64,000 nt of DNA, taken from assembly GCF_902635505.1 (NCBI RefSeq), contig NC_045431.1:72179501-72243500 (forward strand), read 5' to 3'. Source of the DNA: Sarcophilus harrisii (lineage: Eukaryota > Chordata > Mammalia > Dasyuromorphia > Dasyuridae). The position numbers were made by a program, and so were the translations under genes. The notes under the pieces are model-generated. The model had not been told where the DNA came from. It saw nothing but the letters and a program-made list of their open reading frames with translations, and searched no databases. Below are positions 1 through 12,004 of the stretch, in pieces. Numbering within the stretch: the stretch's first letter is position 1; every line of letters begins with the position of its first letter.

Positions 1-349
1 GACCCCACCCACTTGCTAACACAGATACTCACATGCATGATATGTGGCTATAAAGTAATGTTACCAATTAAAGAAATAAGTAAGTAATTCAGAATATATG
101 AAACTTTTAAAAGTGCTGGGGGTCTAAACTCCTCTTTCTAAATTGCCTTCAGAATCAGGGGCACATTCCTCTGAATATCCTCAGAGATGACAAATCTTTG
201 TTCTTTTGATTCAGTTCAATTCTCAATTTCTTTTCCTTTTGCTCATGCGATCTCCCATGTCTGTCATGTCTGTAATACACTCCCTCCTCACCCCATTCTT
301 AGAGAATCCCAAGATTCTTTCAAAATACATTTCAGGTGTGACTTTGTAC

Positions 350-555
350 ATAAGGCCTTTCTTGATCTCAGCAGTTTATTGGCTTTATCTCCCTCTTTAA
401 TTGGCTTTGTATTACTTCTTATACATGCAATTATACTCTTATATTCCCCAACAATTGTAAAAGCATAAACTCCCTGAAGGCAAGGGTTATTTTGGTTTTA
501 TCTCCAATTTTTATGCATAGTAGTCTCTTGATAAATGTTTGTGGAATAAACATTT
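350..555 (+). repeat. L2-type LINE 3' end, degraded
   Basis: The stretch ends in the phrase typical of L2 3' ends (a 'cataGTAG...tcttgataaatgtttgtggaataaa' like tail) after a 'aactccctgaaggcaagggt' block. Old and heavily diverged. The preceding 1-350 shows nothing I can name. Confidence 0.4.
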
Positions 556-1082
556 TTTAAGTGTGTGCTATATGAATAACACTCTCCCAGGCACAAAATA
601 TGGTGCCCACCCTCAGGAAACTTATCTTTTATCCTTTGTCAGTAAATTCAGCATTTAGTAGTCTGATAAACAAGGGGATTAATCACTTTGAGTCATACAA
701 TTTTGGGTAATAAATGGATGAATAAATGAAAAGTCATAACCTCCTGAGAACTCAACTGATTCTGAAAGGTATTCTCAAAGAGATTTTTGATAAATGTGTT
801 TTACAAATTCAATTCAATAAACTTAGTAAGTACCTATTGTGAAAAGGCACTATGTATGTATCATAGAGATAAACAGCTCATATTCCCAGAGGGCTATTCT
901 AAAGACTGAGTCTTGTTTACGTGTACAGATTCCAATCTGTGAAACCATTTAGGTATTGTTACCTGTACCTCATAAAGCTGTACCTCAGCTTTCTCATCTA
1001 TAAAATGAGTATAAAATGAAATAATGTGTGTAGAACATTTTGTCAATCTTATAGTGCTATATTTTGGAGTCTGTTACATCAA

Positions 1083-1330
1083 GGCAGCTAGGTGATACAA
1101 TGTATAGAGTGCTGGACCTGGAATAAAGACCTGAGTTCAAATGCAGTCTCAGATACTTACCGTCTATGTGACCCTGAATAAGTCACTTAACTTCTTTCTA
1201 CTTTGATTTCCTCATCTGTAATATGCAGATAATAATAGCACCTATCCCTCAGAGTTATTTTAAGTATCAAATGATATAATATTGCTAGGTAAACTTTAGA
1301 ATACCATATAAATGCTAGCTGTTATCATCC
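1083..1330 (+). repeat. MIR/WSINE-type tRNA-headed SINE
   Basis: It starts with GGCAGCTAGGTGATACAA and continues through the tRNA-like box B region (GAGTTCAAATGCAGTC), 'tgtgaccctgaataagtcac' and 'cctcatctgtaatatg', ending in an 'ataaatgctagctgttatcatc' tail. This is the order expected of a full-length CORE-SINE in marsupials. Confidence 0.7.
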
Positions 1331-1800
1331 TGGTTATTTTCCTGCTTAAGTCTATGAAGAAATGTTAGTTTATACAATACTTGGAATGGAAAGAGGCATA
1401 AAGTTTGCAACATCTGCGATTTATCCAGACTTATATCGAGGAATTTTTACACTTGAGGTAAGTACCTACTGAATGGCACAAAGTATTCTCTCCTTTGAGG
1501 AGACAAAGATCGAGGAGGTGGAGAGGAAGTAGGGAGGACAGAACGCAACTTCCTCCAATTCACTATTTTAGTAAATTATTTTTGCTAACTACAGGCTTAG
1601 TTTAATTATTTCTGCACAGCTAAGGGACTGAAAGTATTGCTGGCCCTCCAAATTCATCATCTAGAGCTAAACCTTGTCTATTCCTGACTCAGTTACAGCT
1701 CTGTTCATATTAGAGACAGACAGAATTCTACTCCTTATGACCTCTTTTCAAAAGACTTCCTCACAGCTAAACAGTCTAGGAGTCACAGTGCTCAATGTAT

Positions 1801-2046
1801 GGGCAGCCAGGTGCACAATGGTTAGCGCCTGGGCCTATAGTCAGGAAAATCCGAGTTCAATTTGACCCTCAGACACTTATTTGATGTATGACTCTGGGCA
1901 AGTCACTTCATTCTGTATGCCTTAGTTTTCTAATCTGTAAAATAAGCTAAAAAAAAAAAAAAATGGCAAATTAATATCTTTGCCAAGAAAGGGAGGGAGT
2001 CATGAATAGTTAGACACAACTAAAAAATGACTTAACAACAACAACA
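1801..2046 (+). repeat. MAR1-type SINE with AAC-rich tail
   Basis: The head is GGGCAGCCAGGTGCACAATG, followed by 'gagttcaatttgaccctcag', then a 'tggcaaattaatatctttgccaagaaa' segment and 'gttagacacaac...gacttaac' ending in (AAC)n. An internal poly(A) lies at about 1951-1965. The closing segment matches the same SINE type at 2850, 21348 and 23700. Confidence 0.7.
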
Positions 2047-2047
2047 G

Positions 2048-2262
2048 TTCAATGGTTTGAGTGTTGGACTTGGAATCAGGAAGAATTGAATTCAAATCTA
2101 GCCCCAGACACTTACTCAAAAACTTCCTTTTGTATGTTGTTTTCCTCCATTAGATTGTAAACTCCTTGTGGGAAAGGACTATATTTTCTTATTTGTATTT
2201 CCATATCTTACTATAATATAAGTCCTTAATAAATGTTTTTTTTAATTGACTTGAATCACTAG
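2048..2262 (+). repeat. SINE head joined to L2-type 3' end
   Basis: Positions 2048-2120 read like the first 70 bases of a tRNA-headed SINE (gttggacttggaatcagg, then a box B-like 'attcaaatctagcccc'). Positions 2125-2262 read like an L2 3' end, with 'gattgtaaactccttgtggg' and 'ccttaataaatgtttttt'. They are probably two separate old insertions. Confidence 0.45.
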
Positions 2263-2849
2263 CTATTCTATCACCATTCAATATGTATGTATAGCTTTCT
2301 CATCTATAAAATGAGTATAAAATGAAATGTGTGTAGAACATCTTGTAAATCGTATAGAGCTATATTAATGCTATTATTATTATCATATATCCAAAATATA
2401 CATACTATCAAAAGACAAAAAATTGATCATACTCATCAGAATTAAAAACCCCTGGTTCCATTATCACAGTTTCTAAGCTTTTCACTAAGCCTGGATGCCT
2501 GTGAATTGCTGAAGGCAAATAATGGAATTTATAGAAAGTTTAAGAGCTGGAAACATTAGTTGAAACAGGTTTTCACTTTTACACTTCAGAAGTGATTCAT
2601 CCAGATAAGTTCCCTCCACACCCTCTTGCTCTTTCCTCTCTCCCACGTGATTAGAATTTTTAGATCCTGGTATCAGTACAAATTGTCAATCAGGGTTAGC
2701 CACTAAGTTTGGGGGAAAACAGAAAAAAAAAACCACACCCATTCCCTGGAGAATGTAGCAGAGTATCTTCCCACTCGTCCTTTCCCAGATCCCAGATTTT
2801 TTTTCTGAAGATTTCATTCCCTTTAACCATTTCCTCTTCCCAAGAATTC

Positions 2850-3085
2850 TGTTGCTCAATTGTGTCTGACTCCCTGTGACCCTACTTGGGATTTTCTTGA
2901 CAGAGATACTGGATTGGTTTGCCATTTCTTCAGCTCATTTTACAGAAGAGGAAATTAAGCCAAATAGGGTTAAGTGGTTTGTACAGGGTCACACAGCTAG
3001 TAAGTGTGGAGGTTGGATTTGAACTCAGAAAGATGAATTTTTCTGGTTCCAAGCCCTGTGATCTATCCACTGTGCCAATTAGAGT
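2850..3085 (-). repeat. MAR1-type SINE, full length
   Basis: On the minus strand this is tRNA head to tail. On the plus strand it reads from 'gttgctcaattgtgtctgac' through 'gatactggattggtttgcc', 'gggtcacacagctagtaagtg' and 'tggatttgaactcag' to 'atctatccactgtgcc'. It is the same family as the element at 1801. Confidence 0.75.
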
Positions 3086-3589
3086 TCTATTCTTATCCTG
3101 TTTCATTCAGTGATGTGGGGTAACTGCCTCCAATTCCAGGACCTGAAAGGATGTTATTTTCTATGATATTATTTTGATCAAGGCATTAGATATAATACTT
3201 AAGTAAGTATTTAAGCCCACAGGAAATGACAGGCATAAATCTAGTTGAATAATGGACTCCTGAAGGAAATGAAAGAGAAACCTGTGCTTCTTCAACTAAG
3301 CATTGGGTTTTAACTATATTCCCATTAGTCATATTGGGTTTAACATTTAAGTCATGAAGGTTAGTATAATAAAGATTGATGCTATAGAAGACAAGGGGAA
3401 GTTTTTAATTTTTAAAATTATATAGCATTTCAGTTTAATCCCTGAAATATACTTTTTCCTCAAGGATTTTTTGTTTGGGGTTGTATTGGTGTTTGAGGGA
3501 TCATCTATGGATATTTGTTACATATTAATTTCTTTTCTCCTGTGACCTATTCCCTTCTTCAGAACTCTCGCAATTCTATCTCATAGTAT

Positions 3590-3890
3590 CCCTCTATACT
3601 TAATCTCATTCACTTTTTTATTTTTTAAAGAAAATGTTGATGTCTTGTTTCTATATCAATTAAATTTCCCCTGTATCTCTCTCTTCTCCCTCTCAGAAAG
3701 ACATCATATACAACAAAGAATTTTTTAAGAGGGAAAGAAATCAACAAAGCCAATCATTAAAATGAAAAAAAAAAAAAAAAAAACCTGAAAATATATGCAA
3801 TGTTCCACACCCAGACCTCCCACCTCTTCTCATTCACTTTCATAGTTGTCTTTTCCTTTTTTGGCTCTTAACAGTTGACAGTTTGAAATC
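3590..3890 (-). repeat. L1-related fragment, minus strand
   Basis: It resembles a segment common beside marsupial L1 sequences (a run of 'aagaaa..atcaacaaagccaa', A19 at about 3764, then 'atatatgcaatgttccacaccc'). Family assignment is from memory of the phrase and not a search, so it is tentative. Confidence 0.35.
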
Positions 3891-4784
3891 AGGGCAGAGT
3901 AAAAATAAGATACTTCAACTCAATACTGAGAAATAGTTTTGTTTCTTCAAAACCAAGAATAATTTTACAAATTTTCTAAAAAGTTTCTTTGCAAAAGCAG
4001 CAAGAGAGAATAGCATTTGACTGGAGTTAAATATTTTAGATCACAGAATCTCTAGATTCTTTCTAACATTTTTCCCCCAATACACTATAGAAATCCTGTA
4101 CACAGAAAGGGTTAAACAATGTACCTGGACTAAAGTTTTGAAAGTGACATGTCTAGGAAAAAATGTGTCCATGAAATGACACTTGGGAAACTTCTAAGAA
4201 AGACATTCCCCAAATATCAAAACTGCTCCCAGAATATTGTGGCCTCTCCTTATTTTCCATGATTCTGGATCTGTTTTTATACTAACATAACCTAAGCAAA
4301 CACTGGGCTCATTGCTCATCCTGCTTTCACATCCTAGGAAGCAAAGCTAGGGCAGAGCTTTCTTTAACTTCAAAGGGTGTGCCAAAGGGTGCAGAGAAAA
4401 AAGAGAAATGGGTCCTTAGAGCCAAATGTTGCCTTCTGGCGTTCTCTTCAGCTCCCAGTGGGATTAAAGAGGGCAGACTTTGGCCCTTTGTATCTCTAGG
4501 TAACATTTCCCACAACCCCTGATACATAAATATTGACATTTGGAATAAATAAGAAAAGACCTTTATGAAAAGCCCAGTTGTTGTTTTGTTTTTTTTTCAG
4601 TATGCTCTAATGACATTTTTAGATTGCTTTAAAAGACATGTATGTTCCTGAAATTTTTTTCTTTTTTTTATTTGGGGTGAAAGAGTGATAAAGAGGAATC
4701 TAAACCTATAATTTCAGCCCTATAGGGATCTCCCCAAATCACTATATATAAGGAAATCAGCTTCAATTTATCTTGTTGGCTCGA

Positions 4785-4885
4785 GCTCTGAAAAGTTAAT
4801 CAATCAACTAGCATGTGTAGCATGTAGGATTTGAATTCAAGGCTTCCTAATTCCATGGTAGACCCCTGATCATTTTAGCACACTG
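4785..4885 (-). repeat. Partial tRNA-headed SINE
   Basis: Reads 'aggatttgaattcaaggcttcctaa' and 'gatcattttagcacactgcc', the minus-strand head of a MIR/MAR1-type SINE. The 3' part is missing. Confidence 0.5.
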
Positions 4886-4932
4886 CCAGTTTGAGGATAT
4901 CACATCAGTTTTTGCATCAACTAATATCTATC

Positions 4933-4938
<6 letters not shown>

Positions 4939-4980
<42 letters not shown>

Positions 4981-5130
4981 TCAATGGACATTTGCATTCC
5001 CCAGTATGATGAAAGATCTTTGAGGTTAGGATTTGTATTTTTTTTTCCTTTTCCCATTCTTTGCAGTGCCTAGGCCAATGCCTTGCACATAGTAGGTGCT
5101 GAATAAATGTTCACTGAATAGTATTGCATT
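4939..5130 (+). repeat. (CA)n microsatellite followed by L2 3' end
   Basis: A pure CA run of about 39 bases occupies 4939-4977. It is followed by a clear L2-type terminus: 'tttgaggttaggatttgtat', 'gtgcctaggccaatgccttg', 'cacatagtaggtgctgaata' and 'aatgttcactgaatag'. Confidence 0.6.
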
Positions 5131-5139
5131 AATTTGAAT

Positions 5140-6265
5140 TGCATCTTGGTAGTTTACCCATTATCTTTTAAGACCTTGAGAATAATCAAGAAACAAAATA
5201 CAAATACAGAACACTTTCTAGCCTGTTCACTAAGAATAAAGTATCACCCACCAAGAGAAGCTGGTTAGCTAGCTATGTCTATCTAGAGAAATAGATAAGA
5301 TACATACACCCACAAATAAATTCACATCTTTTCCAAAGCAACATTTTCTCAAAAGAACTAAGTTTCTATTCACTATAAGTGATCTGATCACATACTTTCG
5401 GGTCGATGAAATCTTTTCTTTTTTCTGCCAAATAGATGTATCCTATAATGCCCACCCTCACCCCAGCCCCACTCGCCAATCCACTCTGGAAGCACAAATA
5501 ACGGGAACTAAAGTGACCATGGGGGATTTCTCACTCCCCAGCTCGGAGAGAAGGTTTTTGTTCTCATTGTGGAACTACAGTGCACCCTGGTGGCCATCGT
5601 CGTTATTACTACTTTACTAGCATCTTTGAAAGAAAACTAAAGGGAATTCCCGAATCCAAAATATTGCACTGAAAAGACGATCTATAATTGAATCCTTGAA
5701 TCCTCTCATGTTACAAATAAAGAAACAGAGGCTAAGTAGGTTAAGGATCTTTTATCTTCCTTCTTTCATATAGTGCCCTGGAACAGTTATCAAGGTTCTA
5801 CCTGCAGGCAAGGTAGCGCTAGGTGTCCTGGGGGATGACAAATTCGGCTAAGACTCTGTCCTTCTGGAAGTTACAGTCTGGGAGGGGGACGGGGTTCTGA
5901 GCACTGTGTAGTGCTCATAAGGCTTCATGAGGAGGAGAGTCTGGGTTCAAATAGTGTCTCTGTCACTCACCTGTGTGACTCTGGTCAAGTCACCAGCTCT
6001 CTGAAACTCAGACACTGAAATATTACTATACTATATACTGTGACATGATGCATTAACAAAACAGTGTTATAGGAAATCTGAGAGGGTTGCTCAAGAAGTG
6101 TGAGCTGAGCTTCTTCCTCCAGTTAAATTCTTCTAGTTTCAAGAATACTACCTTAGAATTTTTCCCAGTTGCCTATGGGGGAAGTGACACTTTTCCAGAT
6201 GTGAATGAGGAGCAGACACCAGTCAGTCCCTGAGCTTGACTTCAACTTTCCCCTTGCTCTTCTCA
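5140..6265. other. Mostly unique sequence with MIR fragments
   Basis: No exon seen. MIR-like pieces lie at about 5670-5760 (minus) and 5900-6030 (plus, with 'gtgtgactctggtcaagtca'). The segment around 5430-5640 looks non-repetitive and GC-richer than its surroundings. It contains the CTCF-like site listed separately. Confidence 0.45.
5578..5596 (-). promoter_or_regulatory. Candidate CTCF binding site
   Basis: On the minus strand the 19 bases read TGGCCACCAGGGTGCACTG. By eye this agrees at 16 of 19 positions with the widely used CTCF core consensus TGGCCACCAGGGGGCGCTA, including the entire invariant left 12 bases. It lies in apparently unique DNA rather than in a repeat. Binding is inference; the motif match is seen directly. 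Confidence 0.6.
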
Positions 6266-6821
6266 TTACAGCTGATTAATCAATTAACATTGCCTTCTCC
6301 AAAGCACAACATGGGAGATACACATGTGTGAGAGCCATGGTGCCCAGGCTCAAGTTGGAAAAACAAGGTATATATACATAAAATAAGAGCTAATAGTAGG
6401 AGGTAGTACATGATAAAGTACAGACATTCAATTCTACAGAAAGTCAAAGGACTTGGTAATGTGCTAGGGTGATCCGAACAGGCTTTGTATAGGAGAGGGG
6501 GACTTAAGTGGGGACAGGAAAACCAGAATAGATTCAAGCAGTCAGAAAGCAATAAAGAAAACAATATATGAAGAAAGTGGGCAAGAATATGTAAGGTGTA
6601 TTTGGGGAAGAGTGAGTAGACCAGCCTGACTAGGGGTAAGGATTTCTGTGGGAGAGTAATAGGACATGTGACTAGAAAGGGAACTTGAGATCAGATTCTG
6701 GAGATCTTCCCCTCCTTTTTTGTCCAGCTTTTTTTGAATGCCAGGCTAAAGCATTTGGACTTAATCTTATAGGAAATGGGGAGCTATAGAAGGTTTTGTA
6801 GCAGGGAAAATGGCATGATAA

Positions 6822-7125
6822 AAGTTTTTTTTTTTAATTATAGCTTTTTATTTTCAAAACATATGCATGAATGATTTTTCAACACTGACCTTATGGTCCA
6901 AATTTTTCCCTCCCGCCCCACCATCCTCTCCCTTACATGGCAAGTAATCCAATATATGTTAAATCCAATATATACAATTATCTTGCTGCCCCCCCCCAAA
7001 AAAAAAAACAGATCAAAAAGGGAAAATTCAAGTAAACAACAAAAAAAGTGAAAATGCTATGTTGTGATCCACACTCAGTCTCCACAGTCTCTCTCTGGAT
7101 GTTTATGGCTCTCTCCATCACAAGA
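6822..7125 (-). mobile_element. L1 3' end, minus strand
   Basis: The plus strand starts with a T-rich tail and 'tatagctttttattttcaaa', then 'ccaatatatgttaaatc', 'cagatcaaaaagggaaaatt' and 'gctatgttgtgatccacact'. This is the reverse complement of the L1 3' UTR seen in plus orientation at 49,557-49,812. It is 5' truncated. Confidence 0.8.
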
Positions 7126-7194
7126 TATCAAAGTTTAAGAAGAGCAATCTAGCAATTAATAGGCTAGGAGCAAGGAAGAACAAGAGAGACATAC

Positions 7195-7207
7195 AGAGAG
7201 GGGGAGG

Positions 7208-7282
<75 letters not shown>

Positions 7283-7792
7283 GAAAGGAGGGAGGGAAAG
7301 AGAAAGAAAGAGACAGAGAAAAGGGGGGAAAGAGAGAAGGGAAAAGAGGAAGGAAAAGAGAAAAAAAGGGATGGAGTGATAGAGGGCAAGAGAGGGAGGA
7401 AAGGAGGAAGAGAAAAAGAAAGAAAGAGAAAGAGCAAGAGACCGAAAGAAAAAGAGGAAGAGGGAGAGAGAGAGAAGGAGGGAGAGAAAGAGAAGGGAAA
7501 GGAGGGAGGGAGGGAAAAAGAAAAAAAGGAGGGAATAATGCAGGGAGGGAGAGAAAGGGAGAAAAAGACAGAAAAAGAGGGAGTGAGTCAGAGAGAAAGA
7601 GAGGAGAGAGATGGGGAAGAAGGGAGGGAAAGAGAGAAAGAGGGAGGGAGTGATGGTGGGAGAGAGAGAGGGAAGGAGGCAGGGAGGGAGGGAGGGAGAG
7701 AGAGTGAAAGAGACAGAGACAAGAGAAAGACAGACAGACAGAGACAGAGACAGAGTCAGACACAGAGAAGAAGAGGGAGAGAGAGAGAGAAA
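7195..7792. repeat. GA-rich purine tract with (AG)n core
   Basis: About 600 bases are almost entirely purine on the plus strand: a pure AG run at about 7227-7279 and then degenerate GGGA/GAAA units. The long open frames across it (for example 263 codons on the minus strand) follow from the low-complexity composition and are not genes. Confidence 0.9.
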
Positions 7793-8154
7793 AATTATTA
7801 GAAGGCTACAAAAACATACCAGATATAAGTTAAGTGCCTTAGAAAGGAAGGGGAGGTAGACAGGTAGATTCATCAGAGGAAATTGATAGTTCTTAGTAAC
7901 CAACTTCATTTGGGACAGGTAGAAAGGGAGGAGTCAAAGATGGTTGAAGTTCTAAGCTTGGGCCACAGGGAGAATAAAGGTATTGCTGACAGAAAGAGGG
8001 AAGTGAGGATGAAGAACTGGTTTGGGCAATAGGAAGATAATGGAATGGATCAATCTGTAATCTCTGGAGTTAATAAAATGGGATAATGCCATCTCTCTCA
8101 AGTACTAACTATGATATTTTCCAAGGAGTTTGACTCTGAGAAAATGCTCCCAAG

Positions 8155-8536
8155 ATTGAGATAATTACTTGTGAATGACTTGGTTCTTCTCAGCAAAACA
8201 ATGATCCAAGACAACTCTGAAGCACTTATGAAGAAAAAAATGCCATCTATCCTCAGAGAAAGAATTAATGGTGTCTGAATGCAGATTGAAGTATTCTTTT
8301 TTTTTTTTTTTTACTTTATTTTTCTTAAGCATTTTTCATCTAGGTTTTCTTTCATGACATGACTATTATGGAAATGCTTTGCATAATTACACATGTAGAA
8401 CCTATATCGAATTGTTTGGCTTGTCAATGAGGGGAGTTGGGACAGAGGAAAAGAAAGAATCTAGAAATCAAAGTTTTTAAAACAAACAGTAACATTTGTT
8501 TTTACATGTATCTGGGGAAAAATAAAAATACTAAGT
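8155..8536 (+). mobile_element. L1 3' end with 17-bp target duplication
   Basis: Contains the L1 3' UTR phrases 'aacaatgatccaagacaact', 'gaatgcagattgaagtattc' and 'aacctatatcgaattgtttg' and ends 'ggggaaaaataaaaatacta'. Flanking copies of GAGAAAANNCTCCCAAG at 8138-8154 and 8537-8553 differ at two positions. It is truncated to about 380 bp by incomplete reverse transcription. Confidence 0.85.
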
Positions 8537-8599
8537 GAGAAAACACTCCCAAGCTTGGACAAAGGTTAATCATGCACCTAGGTAATTTAAAGAAAATTT

Positions 8600-8745
8600 A
8601 TTCTCTTTTCTGCAATTTAATTAAGGAAATATTCATTAAGCTTCTTCTATGGGCAAGGTGCTGCACTAGATCCTAGGAATATAAAAGTAATAATTAAACA
8701 GTCCAGTTCCTCAAGGAGTTCATGCTATCTTTCTAACAGCACAGA
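8600..8745 (-). repeat. L2-clade LINE fragment
   Basis: 'attcattaagcttcttctat', 'gggcaaggtgctgcactaga' and 'cagttcctcaaggagttcat' match the start of antisense L2-clade 3' ends. Short and old. Confidence 0.45.
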
Positions 8746-8865
8746 ATAATCATTTGTAGTGTCTAATGAGACCTGCCCAAAGGTTTTCAACTTGGGAACC
8801 TATCTGTTTTTCCCAATTGTCATCACACCCATAGAAGTAACTTTGATTAAAGAATTTTTTCTCTC

Positions 8866-9163
8866 ATCATCTTCCCATCCAGTCCTTTTCCTTTTCCTCT
8901 TCCTCCTCCTATTTATCTTCCTTTTCCTTCTTCTTTTCCTCCTCCTCCTAGTTATCCTTATCCTCCTGTTCCTCCTCTTCTTCCCCCTTCTCCTGTTCTT
9001 CCTCCTTCTCTTATTTCTCTTCCTCCTCCTATTCCTTTTTTCTCCTTCTCCTTTTCCTCCTCCTATTCCTTCTCCTCCTCCTATTCTTCCTCCTTTTCCT
9101 TCTCCTCCTTCTCCTTCTCTTCCTTCTTCTTCTTGTCCTCTTCTTGTTGTTGTCCTTTTTTTT
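8866..9163. repeat. Pyrimidine-rich (TCC)n-like repeat
   Basis: About 300 bases of almost pure C/T on the plus strand, mainly TCC and TTC units ending in TTCTTG. The 137-codon frame across it (Phe/Leu/Ser/Pro) is a composition artefact. Confidence 0.9.
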
Positions 9164-9554
9164 AAATCATAACTTCATGAGAAGGTTTACATGTGGAATT
9201 GAGGGGCTCAAAGTTTAGGGTTTTCCCCATACACAATATATCTTTCCCCCCAGCATTTGGACTTAGGGGAAGTGCCTAACAGTTTGACTTCCAAAGTCTG
9301 TTGTGATAGGCCTTTTGAGAAGTGGGTGTTGTGCATTTGTAAAAAGAACAGCTGAGTTTTAAGCTCCAAAGTGTGATCAATGTCCTAATGAAGATGTAGG
9401 CTACTTTATTCCAAAGGTTCTTTGGAAGTCCTTCTGAATAGTCTGAAGCCTAAGAAAGTCATACGTCCATGGAAGTACAGAATCATTCCATTCCAGTGAT
9501 AGACACAACAAATTGTAATCTAGACTTTACCTGAAGGCCTCTAAGGATGATATA

Positions 9555-9725
9555 ATAAAAACACAGTATTTGGAATCAGGAGAGACCTAGCTTCAAAACT
9601 CACCCCTGACATTTACTAGGGTTGTAACCATGGGAAAGTCACTTATTCTTGGGAACCTCAGTTTCCTTCTTTGTACAACAAGGACTGCAATGCCCGTAGC
9701 ACCAACCTCAGAGAGTTGCTACAAG
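9555..9725 (+). repeat. MIR-type SINE
   Basis: Contains 'atttggaatcaggagagacc', 'accatgggaaagtcactta' and 'gaacctcagtttcc', then 'gagagttgctacaa', in MIR order. The HAL1-like element begins right after it. Confidence 0.6.
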
Positions 9726-9739
9726 AATTTTAGCCCAGC

Positions 9740-12003
9740 AAATTTAGAGGGGGCAGGAGTAATCTGTCTCACTCCAGTAAGGGGGGAAGGGCATAGTACA
9801 GGATGGAAAGCTTCCCAGCAAGCTGGCAGCAAGCCCCACCTCAGCCTTCCAGTACAAGATTTTGAGCCCCAGTGGGATAGAGCTGGCAAATATCAACACA
9901 GGATTGCCCATGAGATTTGGCATAGCCAGGGGAACCGGCAGACTCCAACTCATCACATGCTTCCCACAAGCAAGCATCCTCAGATGGCCAATCCCCATGT
10001 GCTTTAGTATGTCCTAGTGAGCAGATATCCTCTGGATTCTGGATTACCCTGAGCTACCACAGCAGTCAGGTCTCCTTATACTTCAGTGAAGCCCTAGGGA
10101 AACACAGAAATATCCTACTAGGGTACATACATACAACAGTCATCACCACAAGAACCCCAGCTCAGTACCAGGTAAGCTGCCAGACCCCTACAGCCTCCAG
10201 AAGCAGTCACAAACACATCCCACCACACCCTCTCAGCCATAACACCAGATACAAGAGTCCTCCTTGGAGCTCAGGGCAACATTAGTGTACCACCAGGCAA
10301 ACAGCCAGGACCTGCAGCAACTAGCACAAGAGGCCTGAGAAAGTATTCTTTCTAACCTGAAACAGAGTTCAAATTTAAAAGAAATGGAAAAGGCAAAAAA
10401 AGCAATAAAAAATAATTTGACCATAGAAAGTTACTATGATGACAGAATTCATAAGAAAACAATGTAAAAACACCTATGGGCAAAACCCAAAGAAAAATGG
10501 GAAGTGGTCTCAAGTCCAGAAAGAACTGATGAAAGACCTCAAAAGCGTGCTTAAAATCATATAAAAGAGGTAGAAGAAAAACTGGGGAAATAAATAAGAA
10601 TGATGCAAGAGAATTATGAAAAAAAGGAGTTTAAAAATTGTTTAAAAGGTAAAATTAGTCAAATGGATAAGGAGATACAAAAATCCACTGAAAAAAAACA
10701 ATTCTTTAAAAAGTGCAATTGGCCAAATGGGAGAAGAAAATACAAAAACTAAGGCAAACAGCATCTTAAAAATCAGAATTGGGCAAATGCAAGCTAATGA
10801 CTCCACGAGATTTCAAGAATCAAATAAATTCAAAAAAATGGGAAAATGGAAGAAAATGTAAATACCTTATGGGAAAAACCAGGAGAGACAATATCAGAAT
10901 CATTGGACTGAAAATCCATAATTAAAAGAAGAACCTGGACGGCATCTTTTAAAAAAATTATCAAGGAAAATTGCCCTGATGACTTAGAACAATGGTAAAA
11001 ATAGGCATTGAAAGAATCTACCAATCACCTCAGGAAAGAGATTCCAAAATAAAAACTCTACAGAACATTACAGCCAAATTTCAGAACTATCAGGTCAAGG
11101 AAAAAATATTACAAATGGCCAAAAAGAAATAATTAAAATATCAAGGAATCACAATGGGCATTACATAGACTTTGGCAGTTACAATCTTAAAGAATGAGAA
11201 GTAGAATAACATGACATTCTGGAAAGCAAATGAACTAAGACCAAGAATCACCTACCTGGCAAATTAGGCCTAATACATCAAAGAGAGTGGGGGGAATGGT
11301 CTTTAAATGAAATAAAAGGATTTCAAGCTTTCATAAGGAGAAAGTCAGAACCAAACCAAAAATTTTATCTCCAATATCAAGATCCAAGAGAAACATAAAT
11401 AGATAAAAAGAGGAAAAACGTGAAATTCAGTAGAGCTAAACTGTTTTTGTCCCTACAAAGGAAAATAATACTTAAAATACTACACCGTTAATAGTACAAC
11501 TAAAAGGAATATACATGGACAGAGTGTACAAGTATAATTTGAGGGAATATCATTAAAAATAAGGGATGAAAAAGAGGGGTATTTTGGGTGCAGAAAGAAG
11601 GGAGAGGTGGAATTGTGTAAATGATTTATCATGAAGAGGCATGAAAGACCTATTATAGTACAGGGAAGATGAAGAGGAATTTTATCAGAATTGGCTAAAA
11701 GGAGTACTTTAAACAGTTGAATATAGAAATCTATCTTACCCAACAAGGAAATAGGAGCGAAGAGATTATATTAATGGAGTGAGGAAAGAACTTGACAGAA
11801 GAGAGGATAGATCCAGGGAGGTGGTAGATAGAAACAAAATACTGGTGAGCAAGGAAAGAGTGAAAGGAGAGAGAAGACAAACAAGAACAAGAATAGAATG
11901 AAGGAAATACACATGTAGTAATTGTAACTATGAATGTGCAAATTGGAAGAACAAGAAGTGTGTAACTGTCATATTTATGGGGAAGGGAAGAATTCGTGAC
12001 CAA
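9740..12003 (+). mobile_element. HAL1-like element (L1 ORF1 without RT)
   Basis: A GC-richer leader (9740-10330) is followed by an A-rich coiled-coil segment (about 10360-10850). Next comes the L1 ORF1 RNA-binding motif at about 10884, which reads DNIRIIGL, close to the usual N(L/I)R(I/L)IG. About 1 kb of A-rich tail follows with no reverse transcriptase. The reading frame is broken in many places. The same layout recurs at 18.78-20.6 kb, which argues for a HAL1 unit rather than a truncated L1. Naming it HAL1 is inference. Confidence 0.6.
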
Positions 12004-12004
12004 A

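Larger units (their letters stand above)
6270..8135 (-). repeat. L2-clade LINE relic, interrupted
   Basis: Plus-strand phrases such as 'catttggacttaatcttata', 'ggaaatggggagctatagaagg' and, after the interruptions, 'gggacaggtagaaagggagg' follow the antisense of an L2-clade LINE, the same layout as at 44.3 and 56.8 kb. An L1 3' end (6822-7125) and a GA-rich block (7195-7792) lie inside it. Clade assignment rests on remembered consensus phrases. Confidence 0.45.

Noticed and set aside
7118-7909. 263-codon minus-strand frame and overlapping frames over the GA-rich tract
   Set aside because: They consist of Ser/Leu/Phe/Pro or Glu/Arg/Lys strings imposed by purine/pyrimidine repeats. There is no domain, start context or splice signal.
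8759-9172. 137-codon plus-strand frame
   Set aside because: It is a translation of the TCC-rich microsatellite and only mimics a membrane protein.
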